This document shows, piece after piece, positions 9,304 to 18,229 of a stretch of 64,000 nt of DNA. The stretch's first letter is position 1, and each line of letters begins with the position of its first letter. This stretch comes from an uncultured Tenacibaculum sp. (GTDB taxonomy: Bacteria > Bacteroidota > Bacteroidia > Flavobacteriales > Flavobacteriaceae). Location: assembly GCF_947495995.1 (NCBI RefSeq), contig NZ_CANMAX010000001.1:930001-994000 (forward strand), in the 5' to 3' direction. The position numbers were made by a program, and so were the translations under genes. Under the pieces are notes generated by a model. That model was not told the origin of the DNA and did not search any database. It saw nothing but the letters and a program-made list of their open reading frames with translations.

Positions 9304-10233
9304 TTAATATCCTTTTTGTATTGAAACTACGTTTATAAATTCTTTTCCGTTTGACAAGCTTTTGTAATTCGAAACCACAATATCAGAAGCCGTTTCAATA
9401 TTGGTTATAGCAGCAATATGTGGTGTAATGGTAATATTTTCGTGTTTCCAGAACGGATGATCTTCAGGTAAAGGTTCAGTTCGAAAAACATCAAGTAAAG
9501 CACCTGATAAATGTTGATTATTTAATAACGTAAGTAAATCGTTTTCCACTAAATGTTCTCCGCGTCCAACATTAATTAAATACCCGTTTTTGTTTAGTTG
9601 TGAAAGATGTTTAAGATTTAGAATATTTTCTATTGCTGAGGTTAATGGTAGAATATTAATTAAAATATCTGTGTTTTTTAGTGTATTTATCAAACCTTCA
9701 TTTCCGTGAAAACAAGACACATTTTCTAATGTTTTTTCTGATCTCGACCAAGCCTTTACTGTAAAACCAACTTGCGCTAATTTTGTAGCAACATGAGTTC
9801 CGATTTTTCCTAAACCTAAAATTCCAATACTAGTATTTTGTATTGTTTTATAGGGTTTTTGTTGCCATTGTTTTTCTTTTTGAGCTTTTTGATAATCAGC
9901 AAATCGTTTTATATGAGATAAAATACCTGTTAAAACAAACTCGAACAGATCTTTGGATAATCGGTCATCTACAATTCTTGTCACGACGCAATCTGAAGCT
10001 AAATCCTGACTTTGAATTATATGTTCTACTGAAGCTCCAACAGATTGCACCACCTTTACATTTGGAAATTTTGCTAAAATATTCGACTCAGGTTTCCAAC
10101 ACAAAGCAAAAGTGATAGCTTTTGGATCAGTTACATTCGGATAAATCTCAATAGTTGCATTTGGCAATTTTGCTTGTAAAGCTTCTTGCCAAGGCTTCGG
10201 ATCTTTATTGTTAAAACAGATTACAATGCTCAT
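9304..10233 (-). CDS. D-2-hydroxyacid dehydrogenase, glyoxylate/hydroxypyruvate reductase A type
   Basis: 309 aa. Rossmann motif GILGLGKIGTHVA in the middle, then catalytic Arg in NVGRGEHLV, Glu in RTEPLPEDHPFW and His in ITPHIAA, the Arg-Glu-His triad of NAD(P)H-dependent D-2-hydroxyacid dehydrogenases. Length and the LPEDHPFW motif fit the GhrA group, which reduces glyoxylate or hydroxypyruvate. Divergent from the Lrp/AsnC gene, which may regulate it, and co-directional with the VOC gene. Confidence 0.87.
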   Translation of the reverse strand: MSIVICFNNKDPKPWQEALQAKLPNATIEIYPNVTDPKAITFALCWKPESNILAKFPNVKVVQSVGASVEHIIQSQDLASDCVVTRIVDDRLSKDLFEFVLTGILSHIKRFADYQKAQKEKQWQQKPYKTIQNTSIGILGLGKIGTHVATKLAQVGFTVKAWSRSEKTLENVSCFHGNEGLINTLKNTDILINILPLTSAIENILNLKHLSQLNKNGYLINVGRGEHLVENDLLTLLNNQHLSGALLDVFRTEPLPEDHPFWKHENITITPHIAAITNIETASDIVVSNYKSLSNGKEFINVVSIQKGY

Positions 10234-10303
10234 ATTCTTTTTTTACAAATTTCTAGTTTTTAGTATAGTTATGAAAATGCAATCGTTTGTGTTTTTGTAA
10301 ATT

Positions 10304-10311
10304 TACTTTTG
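10304..10311 (+). promoter_or_regulatory. -7 box of the Lrp/AsnC gene
   Basis: TACTTTTG matches TAnnTTTG. It lies 2 bases before the first in-frame ATG (10313), so translation from there is unlikely and the ATG at 10340 is preferred. No well-spaced -33 box is evident. Confidence 0.4.
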
Positions 10312-10339
10312 AATGAAGTGTAATTTTAAAAATTTACTT

Positions 10340-10765
10340 ATGATTGACAATATAGATACGCAAATTTTAAAAGCTTTAGAAAAAGATGCACGACTTTCTT
10401 TTGCGGAAATAGGACGTTTAATTAATCTTTCTGCATCTGCAGCAAGAGAACGTATTTTAAAAATGGAAGATGTAGGTTTAATTAAAAAATACACAATTGA
10501 AATTGATCATGCTCAGTTAGGCTATGATTTAGAAGTGTTTATTTTGGTAAAAGTATTTCATGGAAAATTACGTTCGTTTTTAGATGCAATTCCGACAATT
10601 CCAGAAATTAAAAAAGCACACAGAATTACTGGAAATCAGAACGTACATGTAAAAGCGATGCTTAAAAATCAATTGCACTTACAACAATTAATTGATCAAT
10701 TAATGCCATTTGGTGATACACATACCTTGTTGGTATTATCGGATGTGATGGAAAAGAAAAGTTAA
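10340..10765 (+). CDS. Lrp/AsnC family transcriptional regulator
   Basis: 141 aa from the ATG at 10340 (MIDNIDTQILKALEKDARLS), the classic start of this family; the longer reading adds nine residues that overlap the promoter. N-terminal winged helix (SFAEIGRLINLSASAARERILKMEDVGLIKKY) and C-terminal RAM ligand-binding domain (AHRITGNQNVHVKAML). Normally senses an amino acid as an octamer. Flanked by the 2-hydroxyacid dehydrogenase (divergent) and an aminotransferase (convergent), both plausible targets. Confidence 0.92.
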   Translation: MIDNIDTQILKALEKDARLSFAEIGRLINLSASAARERILKMEDVGLIKKYTIEIDHAQLGYDLEVFILVKVFHGKLRSFLDAIPTIPEIKKAHRITGNQNVHVKAMLKNQLHLQQLIDQLMPFGDTHTLLVLSDVMEKKS

Positions 10766-10852
10766 TATCATTACCAAAAAAGAAATTCGTTTCTAGAAAA
10801 TTAAGATTACTACAACCTTTTGAGGTTTCGTAATGATCTATGTTTGAAAATT

Positions 10853-11977
10853 TCAGTTGCTTCCATTTCTAATTTTTTTCAAATAATGATCTAAAACCGC
10901 TATAATTTCAGGAAAGTTAGCTCTTCCAAATCCTACTCTTATGTATTTACCTTCATATTCAAACATTTCTGAAGGAACAGTCATAATTCCAGTTTCTTTT
11001 ACTAATGTATTACTAAATTCTAAAGCAGAATTATCGATATTAAGCTGAACAAAAGATGTTGAACCTGCTTTTGGCGGAACAAAATTTATGATTACATCTT
11101 GCTGATCAACAAACTTACTAAAGAGAGTAATATTACTGTTGATTTTTTTAAGATTTGGTTCTAAAAACGAGTTGATATTATTCAAAGCCATTATAGACAA
11201 AACTTCACTAGGTGCACTGTTACAAATGCTTAGATAATCTTTAAACGCTACAACTTTCTGTAAAAAAAATTTGTCTTGACTAACCAGCCAACCTGTTCGT
11301 AAACCTGCTAAACCAAAAGTTTTTGATGTTCCCCAAAGACTAATTCCTTTTTCGTAAAGATCACAAATAGGTTGTAATTCTTCTATATCTCCATGAATCA
11401 ATTTATGATACATTTCATCTGAAAATATATAGATATCGTGCTTTCTAGCGATAGCAACTATTTCATTTATTTGATGTTTGGTTAAATAACTTCCTGTAGG
11501 ATTATGCGGGAAATTTAGAATAATCAGTTTGGTGTTTTTCTGAATGAGTTTTTCTAAATCTTCCGTGTTGAAAGTCCAATCTTCAGAATTAGGTTTCCAA
11601 AATGAAAGCTCACAATGGATAGATTTCACAACTTCTGATAACGATTGGTAACATGGTGACACTGTAATAGCATGATCTGTTGCGTTTAACAAAACATTCA
11701 TACTGATAAAATTCAGTTCGCCAGGTGTTGCTACGACAACATTTTCTATGGAATTTAAATTGTAATGTTGAAGTATGGCTTCTCGTAAAACCGGATTTCC
11801 TTCACTTTCGGTATATCCTAATTTTAAATTTTCCCAGAGTTTTAGTTCTTCTTTAGAAGCATTTTCTAATATATAATTCAATTCATAGCCATCGCAATCA
11901 GAACTTGATAGTAAATACTTTGCCGTAAACTCGTGTTGTGCAAAATAGCGTTCGAGTTTAAAATCGTTTATTTTCAT
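10853..11977 (-). CDS. PLP-dependent aminotransferase, class I/II
   Basis: 374 aa. PLP lysine is in LWGTSKTFGLAGLRTGWL (SK followed by the Arg-containing GLRTGW); NFPHNPTG and the SDEMYHKL Asp and Tyr are the other cofactor contacts; C-terminal IRVGFGRANFPE carries the substrate carboxylate-binding Arg. Fold type I. The sequence resembles capreomycidine-synthase/arginine-aminotransferase-like members, but the substrate cannot be assigned from sequence alone. Convergent with the Lrp/AsnC gene. Confidence 0.9.
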   Translation of the reverse strand: MKINDFKLERYFAQHEFTAKYLLSSSDCDGYELNYILENASKEELKLWENLKLGYTESEGNPVLREAILQHYNLNSIENVVVATPGELNFISMNVLLNATDHAITVSPCYQSLSEVVKSIHCELSFWKPNSEDWTFNTEDLEKLIQKNTKLIILNFPHNPTGSYLTKHQINEIVAIARKHDIYIFSDEMYHKLIHGDIEELQPICDLYEKGISLWGTSKTFGLAGLRTGWLVSQDKFFLQKVVAFKDYLSICNSAPSEVLSIMALNNINSFLEPNLKKINSNITLFSKFVDQQDVIINFVPPKAGSTSFVQLNIDNSALEFSNTLVKETGIMTVPSEMFEYEGKYIRVGFGRANFPEIIAVLDHYLKKIRNGSN

Positions 11978-12027
11978 AGGTTTTTCAGAAGTTAAATAAT
12001 CCCGTTCAGATTAGGCGTTTTTTAGTG

Positions 12028-12396
12028 TTATTCTTTGATTTCCTTCCATAATTCTCTCATATAAGGAGATATTTTCCAAATATCATGAGTTTCAATATCA
12101 AAACAACTCCAATAAAATATTGTGTATTCGTGAATTTCAAAGTCTTTAATTATTCTTTGTTTTAGGTATTTCCAATTTTCATCAAAGTGATTTTTGTTTT
12201 CAATGTCTGTTAATGCTTGGATTAACATTTCCATTAGACTAAACTTTTTGTCTTCGTTTGTCTGTTCGTCATAATGTATAAAGTAGTTTCCTATTTCTTT
12301 TGATTCAGCAATTTCATAAGGCCAATCATGCATCCAGTCAGAATATGGGTAACCATATTTAGCAATCAATTCTTTAATTGCTCTTTCATTTTCCAC
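12028..12396 (-). CDS. Hypothetical protein, first gene of cassette block II
   Basis: 122 aa, acidic and aromatic-rich (WMHDWPYEIAESKEIGNYF, TIFYWSCFDIETHDIWKISPYM), no signal peptide or membrane segment. No family recognised; the size and composition resemble small immunity-type or SMI1-like proteins but no diagnostic motif is present. Its 5' side abuts element E3; its 3' side has only a fragment of an element (gattaggcg). Confidence 0.6.
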   Translation of the reverse strand: MENERAIKELIAKYGYPYSDWMHDWPYEIAESKEIGNYFIHYDEQTNEDKKFSLMEMLIQALTDIENKNHFDENWKYLKQRIIKDFEIHEYTIFYWSCFDIETHDIWKISPYMRELWKEIKE

Positions 12397-12436
12397 ATCT
12401 GAATTTTGGTTCTTCTACTTTCATTTTCTAAATACA

Positions 12437-12526
12437 TTACAACGGTTTGTTTATGAAACATAGCATGTAAAAGATATTAAATTATCGGATTAATACTTAG
12501 CCAAATTTTATACATCGCGTTGTAGT
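12437..12526 (-). repeat. attC-like element E3
   Basis: Ends are inverted ACAACG (12439-12444) and CGTTGT (12518-12523); internal words tagccaaattttatac and cggtttgtttatga recur in E8. Separates the 122-aa and 155-aa genes. Confidence 0.5.
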
Positions 12527-12529
12527 CAG

Positions 12530-12997
12530 TTATTTGTTCAATCTTGTAATCATAATTATAATATTCCATAATGAAAAGAAATCAGACCCATTATTTGTTA
12601 TAAATACTGTTTCATTTCCATCAAAGTCCATAATAGACAATTCACTTTCATTCTCCTTTTTTATTTTTTTAAGTTTCGTTTTTCTAGAATCTCTTTTAAG
12701 ATGATGTTCTTTTAAGTTTTTAGAAATTACTTCTTTAATTGAGTTTAATTTTACCGAATTAAGTTTATTTCCATCAAACCCTACAATCATTTTGGTTCCA
12801 AGTGCAGTCCAGTTCTTTTTTGAATCAGTAAATAGTAAGATTACTTTTCCGCTATCTTTTTCATCAAAATGAGTCAAATATTTCATTTTAATTTCATCAA
12901 TTAAGTTTTCAAATAGAAAGACACTTTTGTTCGGTAAATTATGTTTAGAAGCTCTCCACTTAATTCTATCTTCTAAAAATTCGACTGTTTTTTGCAT
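12530..12997 (-). CDS. Hypothetical basic protein
   Basis: 155 aa from the ATG at 12997 (MQKTVEFLEDRIKWRASKHN). The longer in-frame start at 13045 is rejected because its 16 extra codons lie inside repeat E4. Features: an alpha/beta N-terminal part (GKVILLFTDSKKNWTALGTKMIVGFDGN), a lysine-rich stretch (KLKKIKKENES) and a hydrophobic end (FFSLWNIIIMITRL). No recognised family. Confidence 0.55.
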   Translation of the reverse strand: MQKTVEFLEDRIKWRASKHNLPNKSVFLFENLIDEIKMKYLTHFDEKDSGKVILLFTDSKKNWTALGTKMIVGFDGNKLNSVKLNSIKEVISKNLKEHHLKRDSRKTKLKKIKKENESELSIMDFDGNETVFITNNGSDFFSLWNIIIMITRLNK

Positions 12998-13000
12998 TCT

Positions 13001-13135
13001 GTTAATTAGCTGTGGTCTAGTATTGAAATAGTAGTGGATTTTCACGCACTAACTTTTCGGTTAAACACAGACCTTTTCAATATTTATTCATTTTATCACT
13101 TAAACCACTATTAGTTGTATACATTGTTAGCATAC
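13001..13135 (-). repeat. attC-like element E4
   Basis: Arms near 13019-13038 and 13106-13123 are roughly complementary. The segment 13090-13113 and the word ctaacttttcggtt are close copies of parts of E1 about 8 kb away. Its outer end GTTAGCATAC (13126-13135) is the inverse of 14387-14396 at the other side of the adjacent gene. Confidence 0.6.
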
Positions 13136-13136
13136 G

Positions 13137-14372
13137 TTAAATTTGTTCTAATTTAGATTTGTAAGCCTTGATATTTTTATCTCCATTTCTTGAAGCTAGA
13201 TCAATAGCTTTTATGTAATGTTTTTTTGCTTTTACTTTATCTCCTATGTTTACATAAGCATCACCTAAACCTCCTAGAATAATTGATGAATTTTGAAACT
13301 TTTCGAATCCTACAGTAAGTATTTCTATTGCTTCATTTGGTTTTTGATGTTTTAAGTAGAACTGGGCATACCTATTGAACCATATATCTCTGGTTTTTGA
13401 TTTATAAAACCCTTTAAATTCATTCATAAAAAAATCAAATGATACAAAGTTGTTTTCCTTCATCGACTGTAATAGTAGGAAGTGCTTGGTATCCATATGA
13501 ATTTCTTTAGATAAGTTATACTTTTTTCCTCTTTTTATATAATACTCTTTCAGTGCACTAATACCTCCAAAATCGATAAACTCTTTTAGGCTATAAAATC
13601 GTAAATATGGGTAATCCCAAAAGTATTTGTTTAACCCTTCATGAATTGTTTTAGTTGGTGTAGAGTGATGGTTTTCTTCATTGAGAATTTTATAATACCA
13701 TTTCAAACCACTCGAAGCGTGTTCTTTTAAAATTTCACTAAGGCTTTCTAAAGATGGAATTGACCATGATTCTTCAGGACTTATAGAAAAGTATATAAAT
13801 TCATTGACATTATCTTTTGACATCAATTTCTTCTTCAAAGTATCTAGTCGAGTTGCATTTATATGGGTTGGACTTGCAATAAAATAGGCAGAGAACATAC
13901 TTTGTGATTGCGCTAATAATTCAATAGCTAATCCTCCCGCCATTTCCCAACCAAAAAATAGACGTTTCGAAGAAGTTCGATAATTTCTATCCACATAAGG
14001 AATTAACTCATTATCTAAAAAGTCAATAAACATTTTTGAATCATCAAAAAATAACTTCCTTCTTTTTCGATTATTGGTATTTATGCCTATAACTATAAAG
14101 TCAGGTGTTTTTTCTTGCCACTTCAAAGTGTTTTGATAAAGAATACCGTTCAAAAAATATCTTTGTCCGTCTAAAATGTAAAGAACAGGATAGTCTGTCT
14201 TAGTATGCTGGTAGTTTTCGGGAAGGTAGATTGAAATTTCTCTTTTCTCTTTTAAAATATCAGAATTAACAATGTGCTTCTCACCAATAAAATTGGAGTT
14301 TATTTCTTGAGCGTGAATATTGTTAAAAACAACAGTAAACAATACAATAGAAAGAGAAATTATTTTCTTCAT
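13137..14372 (-). CDS. Alpha/beta-hydrolase (esterase D/Fes-like) with TPR tail, catalytic Ser replaced
   Basis: 411 aa. Signal peptide (MKKIISLSIVLFTVVFNNIHAQ), then a COG2819-type hydrolase domain (REISIYLPENYQ, YPVLYILDGQRYF, ELIPYVDRNYRTSSKRLFFGWEMAGGLA) and C-terminal TPR-like repeats (GGLGDAYVNIGDKVKAKKHYIKAIDLA). The nucleophile elbow, normally GxSxG, reads G-W-E-M-A with Glu143 at the serine position, so classical serine esterase chemistry is doubtful. Bracketed by complementary GTTAGCAYAC ends. Probably a secreted binding protein or an esterase with altered mechanism. Confidence 0.78.
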   Translation of the reverse strand: MKKIISLSIVLFTVVFNNIHAQEINSNFIGEKHIVNSDILKEKREISIYLPENYQHTKTDYPVLYILDGQRYFLNGILYQNTLKWQEKTPDFIVIGINTNNRKRRKLFFDDSKMFIDFLDNELIPYVDRNYRTSSKRLFFGWEMAGGLAIELLAQSQSMFSAYFIASPTHINATRLDTLKKKLMSKDNVNEFIYFSISPEESWSIPSLESLSEILKEHASSGLKWYYKILNEENHHSTPTKTIHEGLNKYFWDYPYLRFYSLKEFIDFGGISALKEYYIKRGKKYNLSKEIHMDTKHFLLLQSMKENNFVSFDFFMNEFKGFYKSKTRDIWFNRYAQFYLKHQKPNEAIEILTVGFEKFQNSSIILGGLGDAYVNIGDKVKAKKHYIKAIDLASRNGDKNIKAYKSKLEQI

Positions 14373-14388
14373 AGTTGTTTCATGATGT

Positions 14389-14458
14389 GTGCTAACGTCG
14401 AGTATAACAAGCGTAGTATTCCGCAGGGAGCTATAATTTGTTATACAGTGTTAGGCAC
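14389..14458 (-). repeat. attC-like element E5 (best formed)
   Basis: 70 bases. Outer ends gtgctaac (14389-14396) and gttaggcac (14450-14458) are complementary; a perfect 9-bp inner inverted repeat pairs 14402-14410 with 14438-14446. Read on the - strand the first end is GCCTAAC, matching the integron RYYYAAC core. Confidence 0.7.
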
Positions 14459-15578
14459 TTTTTATCTGGTTTAAAATATTCGTTACCTTTTCTTTTAATT
14501 CTAATTTGTCAATTCTGTCAATAGCAAAGTAAGCATTTCTTCCAAATCTATCCTCTAACATAGGGTTCAAATCATTTTGAAGTAAAAACTTTAACCTTTT
14601 TAGAACGTGGTCATATGGCTCATTTTTATTCAAACAATTCACAATTTCTCTTATTGAATCATAAAAGGATGAATCTTGTGCGACCTGTTCATTAATATCA
14701 TATCCTTGCTTAATAAGTGTTTCCATTATATCAAATCGATCTTTTTCAAGAGCATATTTAAACGATGAATGTTGTCCTTTACCAAATTTTGGAAGTAAGT
14801 ACTGTGTGAAATTTTCCTTTTCATGAAAAATTGATAATGGTAGAAGTCTTTTCATTACGTTTTCACTATTATCAATTGTTCCATTTTCTAATTCAGAGAT
14901 GAGCTTTTCATATTGTCCATCATGATATAAACCAATGGGGTAAAATTCATTTTGCTCTTTCTGATAAGGCTTTAATTTACCATACTTTGGGTTGGGTTTT
15001 ACTAAAAAAAGTTCTCTTTTGTTATATTCTTTTATTGATTTTTCGTGATAAGCTTGGTAATCAATTCCTTTATGTTCACATACTTTTATATCATCCCAGT
15101 CTTCTTGAAAATCAATGATTTTATCTTTATAAAAAGTTATTACAATTCCATGTTCATAATCAAGACAACTACTACAATCAAACATATAATAGGCATAAGA
15201 ATCTTTATCAATGGTTTTTATTTTAATTGAATTAATACCATATAGTTTATTCAAGTCTTCGACTTTATTTAATTGAGGATAACATTCAGGGTATTCACTT
15301 TCCCACATAAATTCTTTATAAGTAGGGTAAATTGTTTTTTTACTGAATGTCAATAACTCGTTAAGAATAGATTTTTGATTTTTAGAATCAAGTAAATAGT
15401 TAACTGTATTTAATTGGCTTTCTTCAGGGTCAGGACTTTTATTTCTTTCGTCAAAAAACTCTAAACGAATAATTGAATTGTCTTTATTTGAATCTTGATA
15501 TTTATATTCTGGATTATCAAAGAATTCAAATTCATTTAGTTTTATCTCTGTTTTCCAGTCACCTTTAAATTCAAACAT
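14451..15578 (-). CDS. Hypothetical protein with ankyrin-like C-terminal half
   Basis: 375 aa, no signal peptide. The N-terminal ~150 residues (FEFKGDWKTEIKLNEFEFFDN..., DLNKLYGINSIKIK, YAYYMFDCSSCLDYEHGIVITFYKDKI) look like the single-domain DUF/immunity-type modules common in Bacteroidota. The C-terminal part has helical pairs of ankyrin type (SSFKYALEKDRFDIMETLIKQGYDIN; KFLLQNDLNPMLEDRFGRNAYF). Cassette ends GTTAGGCAC and GCGCCTAAC lie on its two sides. A toxin-immunity or phage-response role would be speculative. Confidence 0.65.
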   Translation of the reverse strand: MFEFKGDWKTEIKLNEFEFFDNPEYKYQDSNKDNSIIRLEFFDERNKSPDPEESQLNTVNYLLDSKNQKSILNELLTFSKKTIYPTYKEFMWESEYPECYPQLNKVEDLNKLYGINSIKIKTIDKDSYAYYMFDCSSCLDYEHGIVITFYKDKIIDFQEDWDDIKVCEHKGIDYQAYHEKSIKEYNKRELFLVKPNPKYGKLKPYQKEQNEFYPIGLYHDGQYEKLISELENGTIDNSENVMKRLLPLSIFHEKENFTQYLLPKFGKGQHSSFKYALEKDRFDIMETLIKQGYDINEQVAQDSSFYDSIREIVNCLNKNEPYDHVLKRLKFLLQNDLNPMLEDRFGRNAYFAIDRIDKLELKEKVTNILNQIKSA

Positions 15579-15603
15579 TGTCTTTTATTTGGGTTGAAAT
15601 TGC

Positions 15604-15703
15604 GCCTAACGGTTTGGCTATAGTTATTAAGGGAATTAAAAAGCGATTAATTCCCTATTAAACACTAAAACCGTATTAATTATAGCCATTGTTGTAGTTA
15701 GTG
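15604..15703 (-). repeat. attC-like element E6
   Basis: GCCTAAC at 15604-15610 (integron-type core). tggctata... at 15615-15630 pairs with ttaattatagcca at 15676-15688; inner gggaatta (15631-15638) pairs with taattccc (15648-15655). Ends in gttagtg. Confidence 0.65.
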
Positions 15704-15707
15704 TTTT

Positions 15708-16682
15708 TTATTTAGGTATATATTTATTTCTTTTTTCGTCAATCAAATATTTAGATTTGCCATTTGAAACAATAAAATAAATATTAGCCTTTTTTCGATT
15801 TGAAAAATCTGTTTTAATGTCGTTTTCTGAAGTATAAATTATATCAATTATTTTAAGTTTCTTTTTAGGTTTTATAAGCCATTTCATGGTCACTAGATCT
15901 AGAACCCCAGATTTAGAAATAGAATCCATATAAACATCTCCATTGTGCTGTATACTGAAATTAAAACTTTCATTGTGGTATTGTGGTAACGTTAGTAATT
16001 TACCATAAAGCATCCTGCTTCCTGATAAAGTCACAAAAGCTTTTTTTCCATTGAAGTCTTCTATATAAATCAGACTATCCCCTTGATATTTATATTTGGT
16101 GTATGTAATTGATTTATATATAAACCCTTTTTTAATTTCTCCTTTTGTGTTAATTATTACGTCCTGCTTTTCACCTCTAACAATTGTATAATATTCTTTC
16201 TCAAATAAGAAAGGCTTTGATATATTCCAATAATGATGATTGCTTCTGAAATATGCTTTTGAATAAGCAATCAAGTTACCGTTATCATTTACTTTAAAAC
16301 CTCTGTATCCATTTATTGAATCTAAAACCTGAATATCTTCTTCTGAATGAAACTCTTCACTGTCATCATATCTCAAATCAGTTACTTTAAGTTCATAATT
16401 TTTATTAATTTTAACATCGCATTTTCCATAAGAAAAGGAAATGTCTGGGTTAAAGGTTGATGGGTACTTCATTAAAGCTTTGGTTAACTTTTTTTTAGTT
16501 TTTTGATGCATTAATCCCCATTTTTCATTATCAATATCATAATATGGAATTAAATCTGTTGGTTTGTAAGTTTTTATCTTACTCAAAAAGTCCTTTTGTA
16601 AAGTTGATTTACATTTCTCGACTTGAGAGAATATATTGTTTATAAAGAAAACTAAAAGAATAATTAATCCTGCTTTTTTCAT
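15708..16682 (-). CDS. Secreted hypothetical protein with WG-like segment
   Basis: 324 aa with signal peptide (MKKAGLIILLVFFINNIFSQ). A segment PYYDIDNEKWGLMHQKTKKKL resembles a single WG repeat, and the rest is beta-rich with alternating Tyr/Lys. No catalytic motif is evident. It follows the 195-aa gene by 41 bases without a complete element between them, so the two may share one cassette. Confidence 0.6.
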   Translation of the reverse strand: MKKAGLIILLVFFINNIFSQVEKCKSTLQKDFLSKIKTYKPTDLIPYYDIDNEKWGLMHQKTKKKLTKALMKYPSTFNPDISFSYGKCDVKINKNYELKVTDLRYDDSEEFHSEEDIQVLDSINGYRGFKVNDNGNLIAYSKAYFRSNHHYWNISKPFLFEKEYYTIVRGEKQDVIINTKGEIKKGFIYKSITYTKYKYQGDSLIYIEDFNGKKAFVTLSGSRMLYGKLLTLPQYHNESFNFSIQHNGDVYMDSISKSGVLDLVTMKWLIKPKKKLKIIDIIYTSENDIKTDFSNRKKANIYFIVSNGKSKYLIDEKRNKYIPK

Positions 16683-16722
16683 TTATTTGTTATTTATAAT
16701 ATATCTAACGGTGAATTATTAT

Positions 16723-17310
16723 TTATTTCCAAAATTCCCACCACTTTTTTTGCTGAACTTTATTTTCACTTATCATTTTTAGAAGTGGACTTTCAATTTT
16801 GCCATTATTCATTAATTCTTGCATTTTCAAGTAAGGTCTAGTAATGTCAAAATATATTTTTTTACCTGATTGACACTGAATCAAATCGAATATTTTGTTT
16901 TCATTTTTAACAAGACTTTGACTTTTAAATTCTTCTTGAAAATATCTCAACATATCTTTCTCATCAGAGATTCTTGTCACAATGTAGGGCATTTCTTTTG
17001 TTCCATTTCCTGTTAAGCTAATTCCCTCCATTATTTTTTGAGCAAAAATTAATTCAGCTTGAGCACCTTTTTGATTATTCATTTTGTCTAAAGCGAAATT
17101 CTTATATAAATGTGCTCTTGGTGATAAAATTAAATTTATACTATTATATTCTATGGCTTTTGATAGTTCATTTTTATCTAAAAACTCTTCAATTATATTA
17201 AGGTCATCAGAGTAAGGATCATAATTTGAATGGTCAAATACTTCTTTTTGTGAAGAAGTAAAATTTACACACGTAGTGTCCATTATGAAATCGAAAAAAT
17301 TATCTGTCAT
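16723..17310 (-). CDS. Hypothetical cytosolic protein
   Basis: 195 aa, no signal peptide. Helical pairs (IEEFLDKNELSKAIEYNSINLILSPRAHLYKNFALDKMNNQKGAQAELIFAQKIM) suggest one or two TPR-like units, followed by SLTGNGTKEMPYIVTRISDEKDML, a segment that recalls DUF4919-type Bacteroidota proteins. Ends in KKWWEFWK. Family not confirmed. Confidence 0.6.
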   Translation of the reverse strand: MTDNFFDFIMDTTCVNFTSSQKEVFDHSNYDPYSDDLNIIEEFLDKNELSKAIEYNSINLILSPRAHLYKNFALDKMNNQKGAQAELIFAQKIMEGISLTGNGTKEMPYIVTRISDEKDMLRYFQEEFKSQSLVKNENKIFDLIQCQSGKKIYFDITRPYLKMQELMNNGKIESPLLKMISENKVQQKKWWEFWK

Positions 17311-17330
17311 TCATTATTGTTTTTGGTGAT

Positions 17331-17464
17331 GGCTAACGGTCTCGGTTATGAGTAATAGCGTGTGTTAGTACTTAACTTTGAAAGTACACAACAAGCTGAA
17401 AATCCTTACGGGTTTTCAGAAGTAAGCGAGAACAAGCAATTACTTATAGCCAATGTTGGCGGTA
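17331..17464 (-). repeat. attC-like element E7
   Basis: ggctaacgg (17331-17339) at one end and gttggcggta (17455-17464) at the other; long arms 17344-17360 and 17434-17450 pair at 13 of 17. Two internal hairpins: ctgaaaatcc (17396-17405) with ggttttcag (17411-17419), and gtacttaac...gaaagtac at 17367-17386. Confidence 0.65.
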
Positions 17465-17465
17465 G

Positions 17466-18212
17466 TTATTCTTTTGGTTCAGAGAAATGATTTCCTTCTC
17501 CTAACCATTCTCTCTTTAATCCAGTTAGTTTTATAAATTCCTTTTGCTCGTTTTCAGTTGCATAGTCAATTACAAATTGTTGTCCTCCGTCATCATAATA
17601 AGTGTATTTTCCATTGGTTTTCAATTCAGATGGTAAATACGAAAATCTTTGAAAAAAAGAATCTGAAATGTAGCCAACTTTCTCTAATTTCCATTTTTTG
17701 TCAATTCCATTTACTTTAAAAACTATCCATTCGTAATTATCATTGTCTATTTGAATTGATATGTTAGAGTAATTAATTTCTCCGCTAGTAATTGCTCCCA
17801 TTCGTTCCATAAACCAAATATATTGGTCGCTTGGGTCTATAAATTCAAGGTCAAACCAAATACATTCATCACTAAAGTTAAATCCAGAAATCTCCGGACT
17901 TCTCCAACCAAAATAATAGTATAATCTTGAAAATGGATTTTGTTCTATTTCTTGTAACCTTTCTTTTCTAATTTCGTCCCAAGCCGATTTTGCGTAGCCA
18001 TCAGTTAATATTAAGTCTTTTGTTACTCCATCTGCAAACTCATAGCCTAATGATTTGAAAACTTTAATTTGTTTCTCGTAACTAATAGATTCAACTTCTT
18101 CTTTTATTTCTATTCCTTTTTCAGTCTTTACTATAGAGTCATTTTCTTTTGACTTACAACCGAAGAATCCTAATATTCCCATAAAAGTCAATATTGCTAA
18201 TTTCTTATTCAT
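17466..18212 (-). CDS. Hypothetical lipoprotein
   Basis: 248 aa. Lipobox LGFFGC (MNKKLAILTFMGILGFFGCKSKEND) predicts a lipid-anchored periplasmic or outer-membrane protein. The body is aromatic-rich (RLYYYFGWRSPEISGFNF, DQYIWFMERMGAITSGEINYSNI) with no recognised family. Cassette ends TACCGCCAAC / TACTGCTAAC on either side match at 8 of 10 with only C/T changes. Confidence 0.65.
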   Translation of the reverse strand: MNKKLAILTFMGILGFFGCKSKENDSIVKTEKGIEIKEEVESISYEKQIKVFKSLGYEFADGVTKDLILTDGYAKSAWDEIRKERLQEIEQNPFSRLYYYFGWRSPEISGFNFSDECIWFDLEFIDPSDQYIWFMERMGAITSGEINYSNISIQIDNDNYEWIVFKVNGIDKKWKLEKVGYISDSFFQRFSYLPSELKTNGKYTYYDDGGQQFVIDYATENEQKEFIKLTGLKREWLGEGNHFSEPKE

Positions 18213-18229
18213 TTGTCATTCTAATTACT

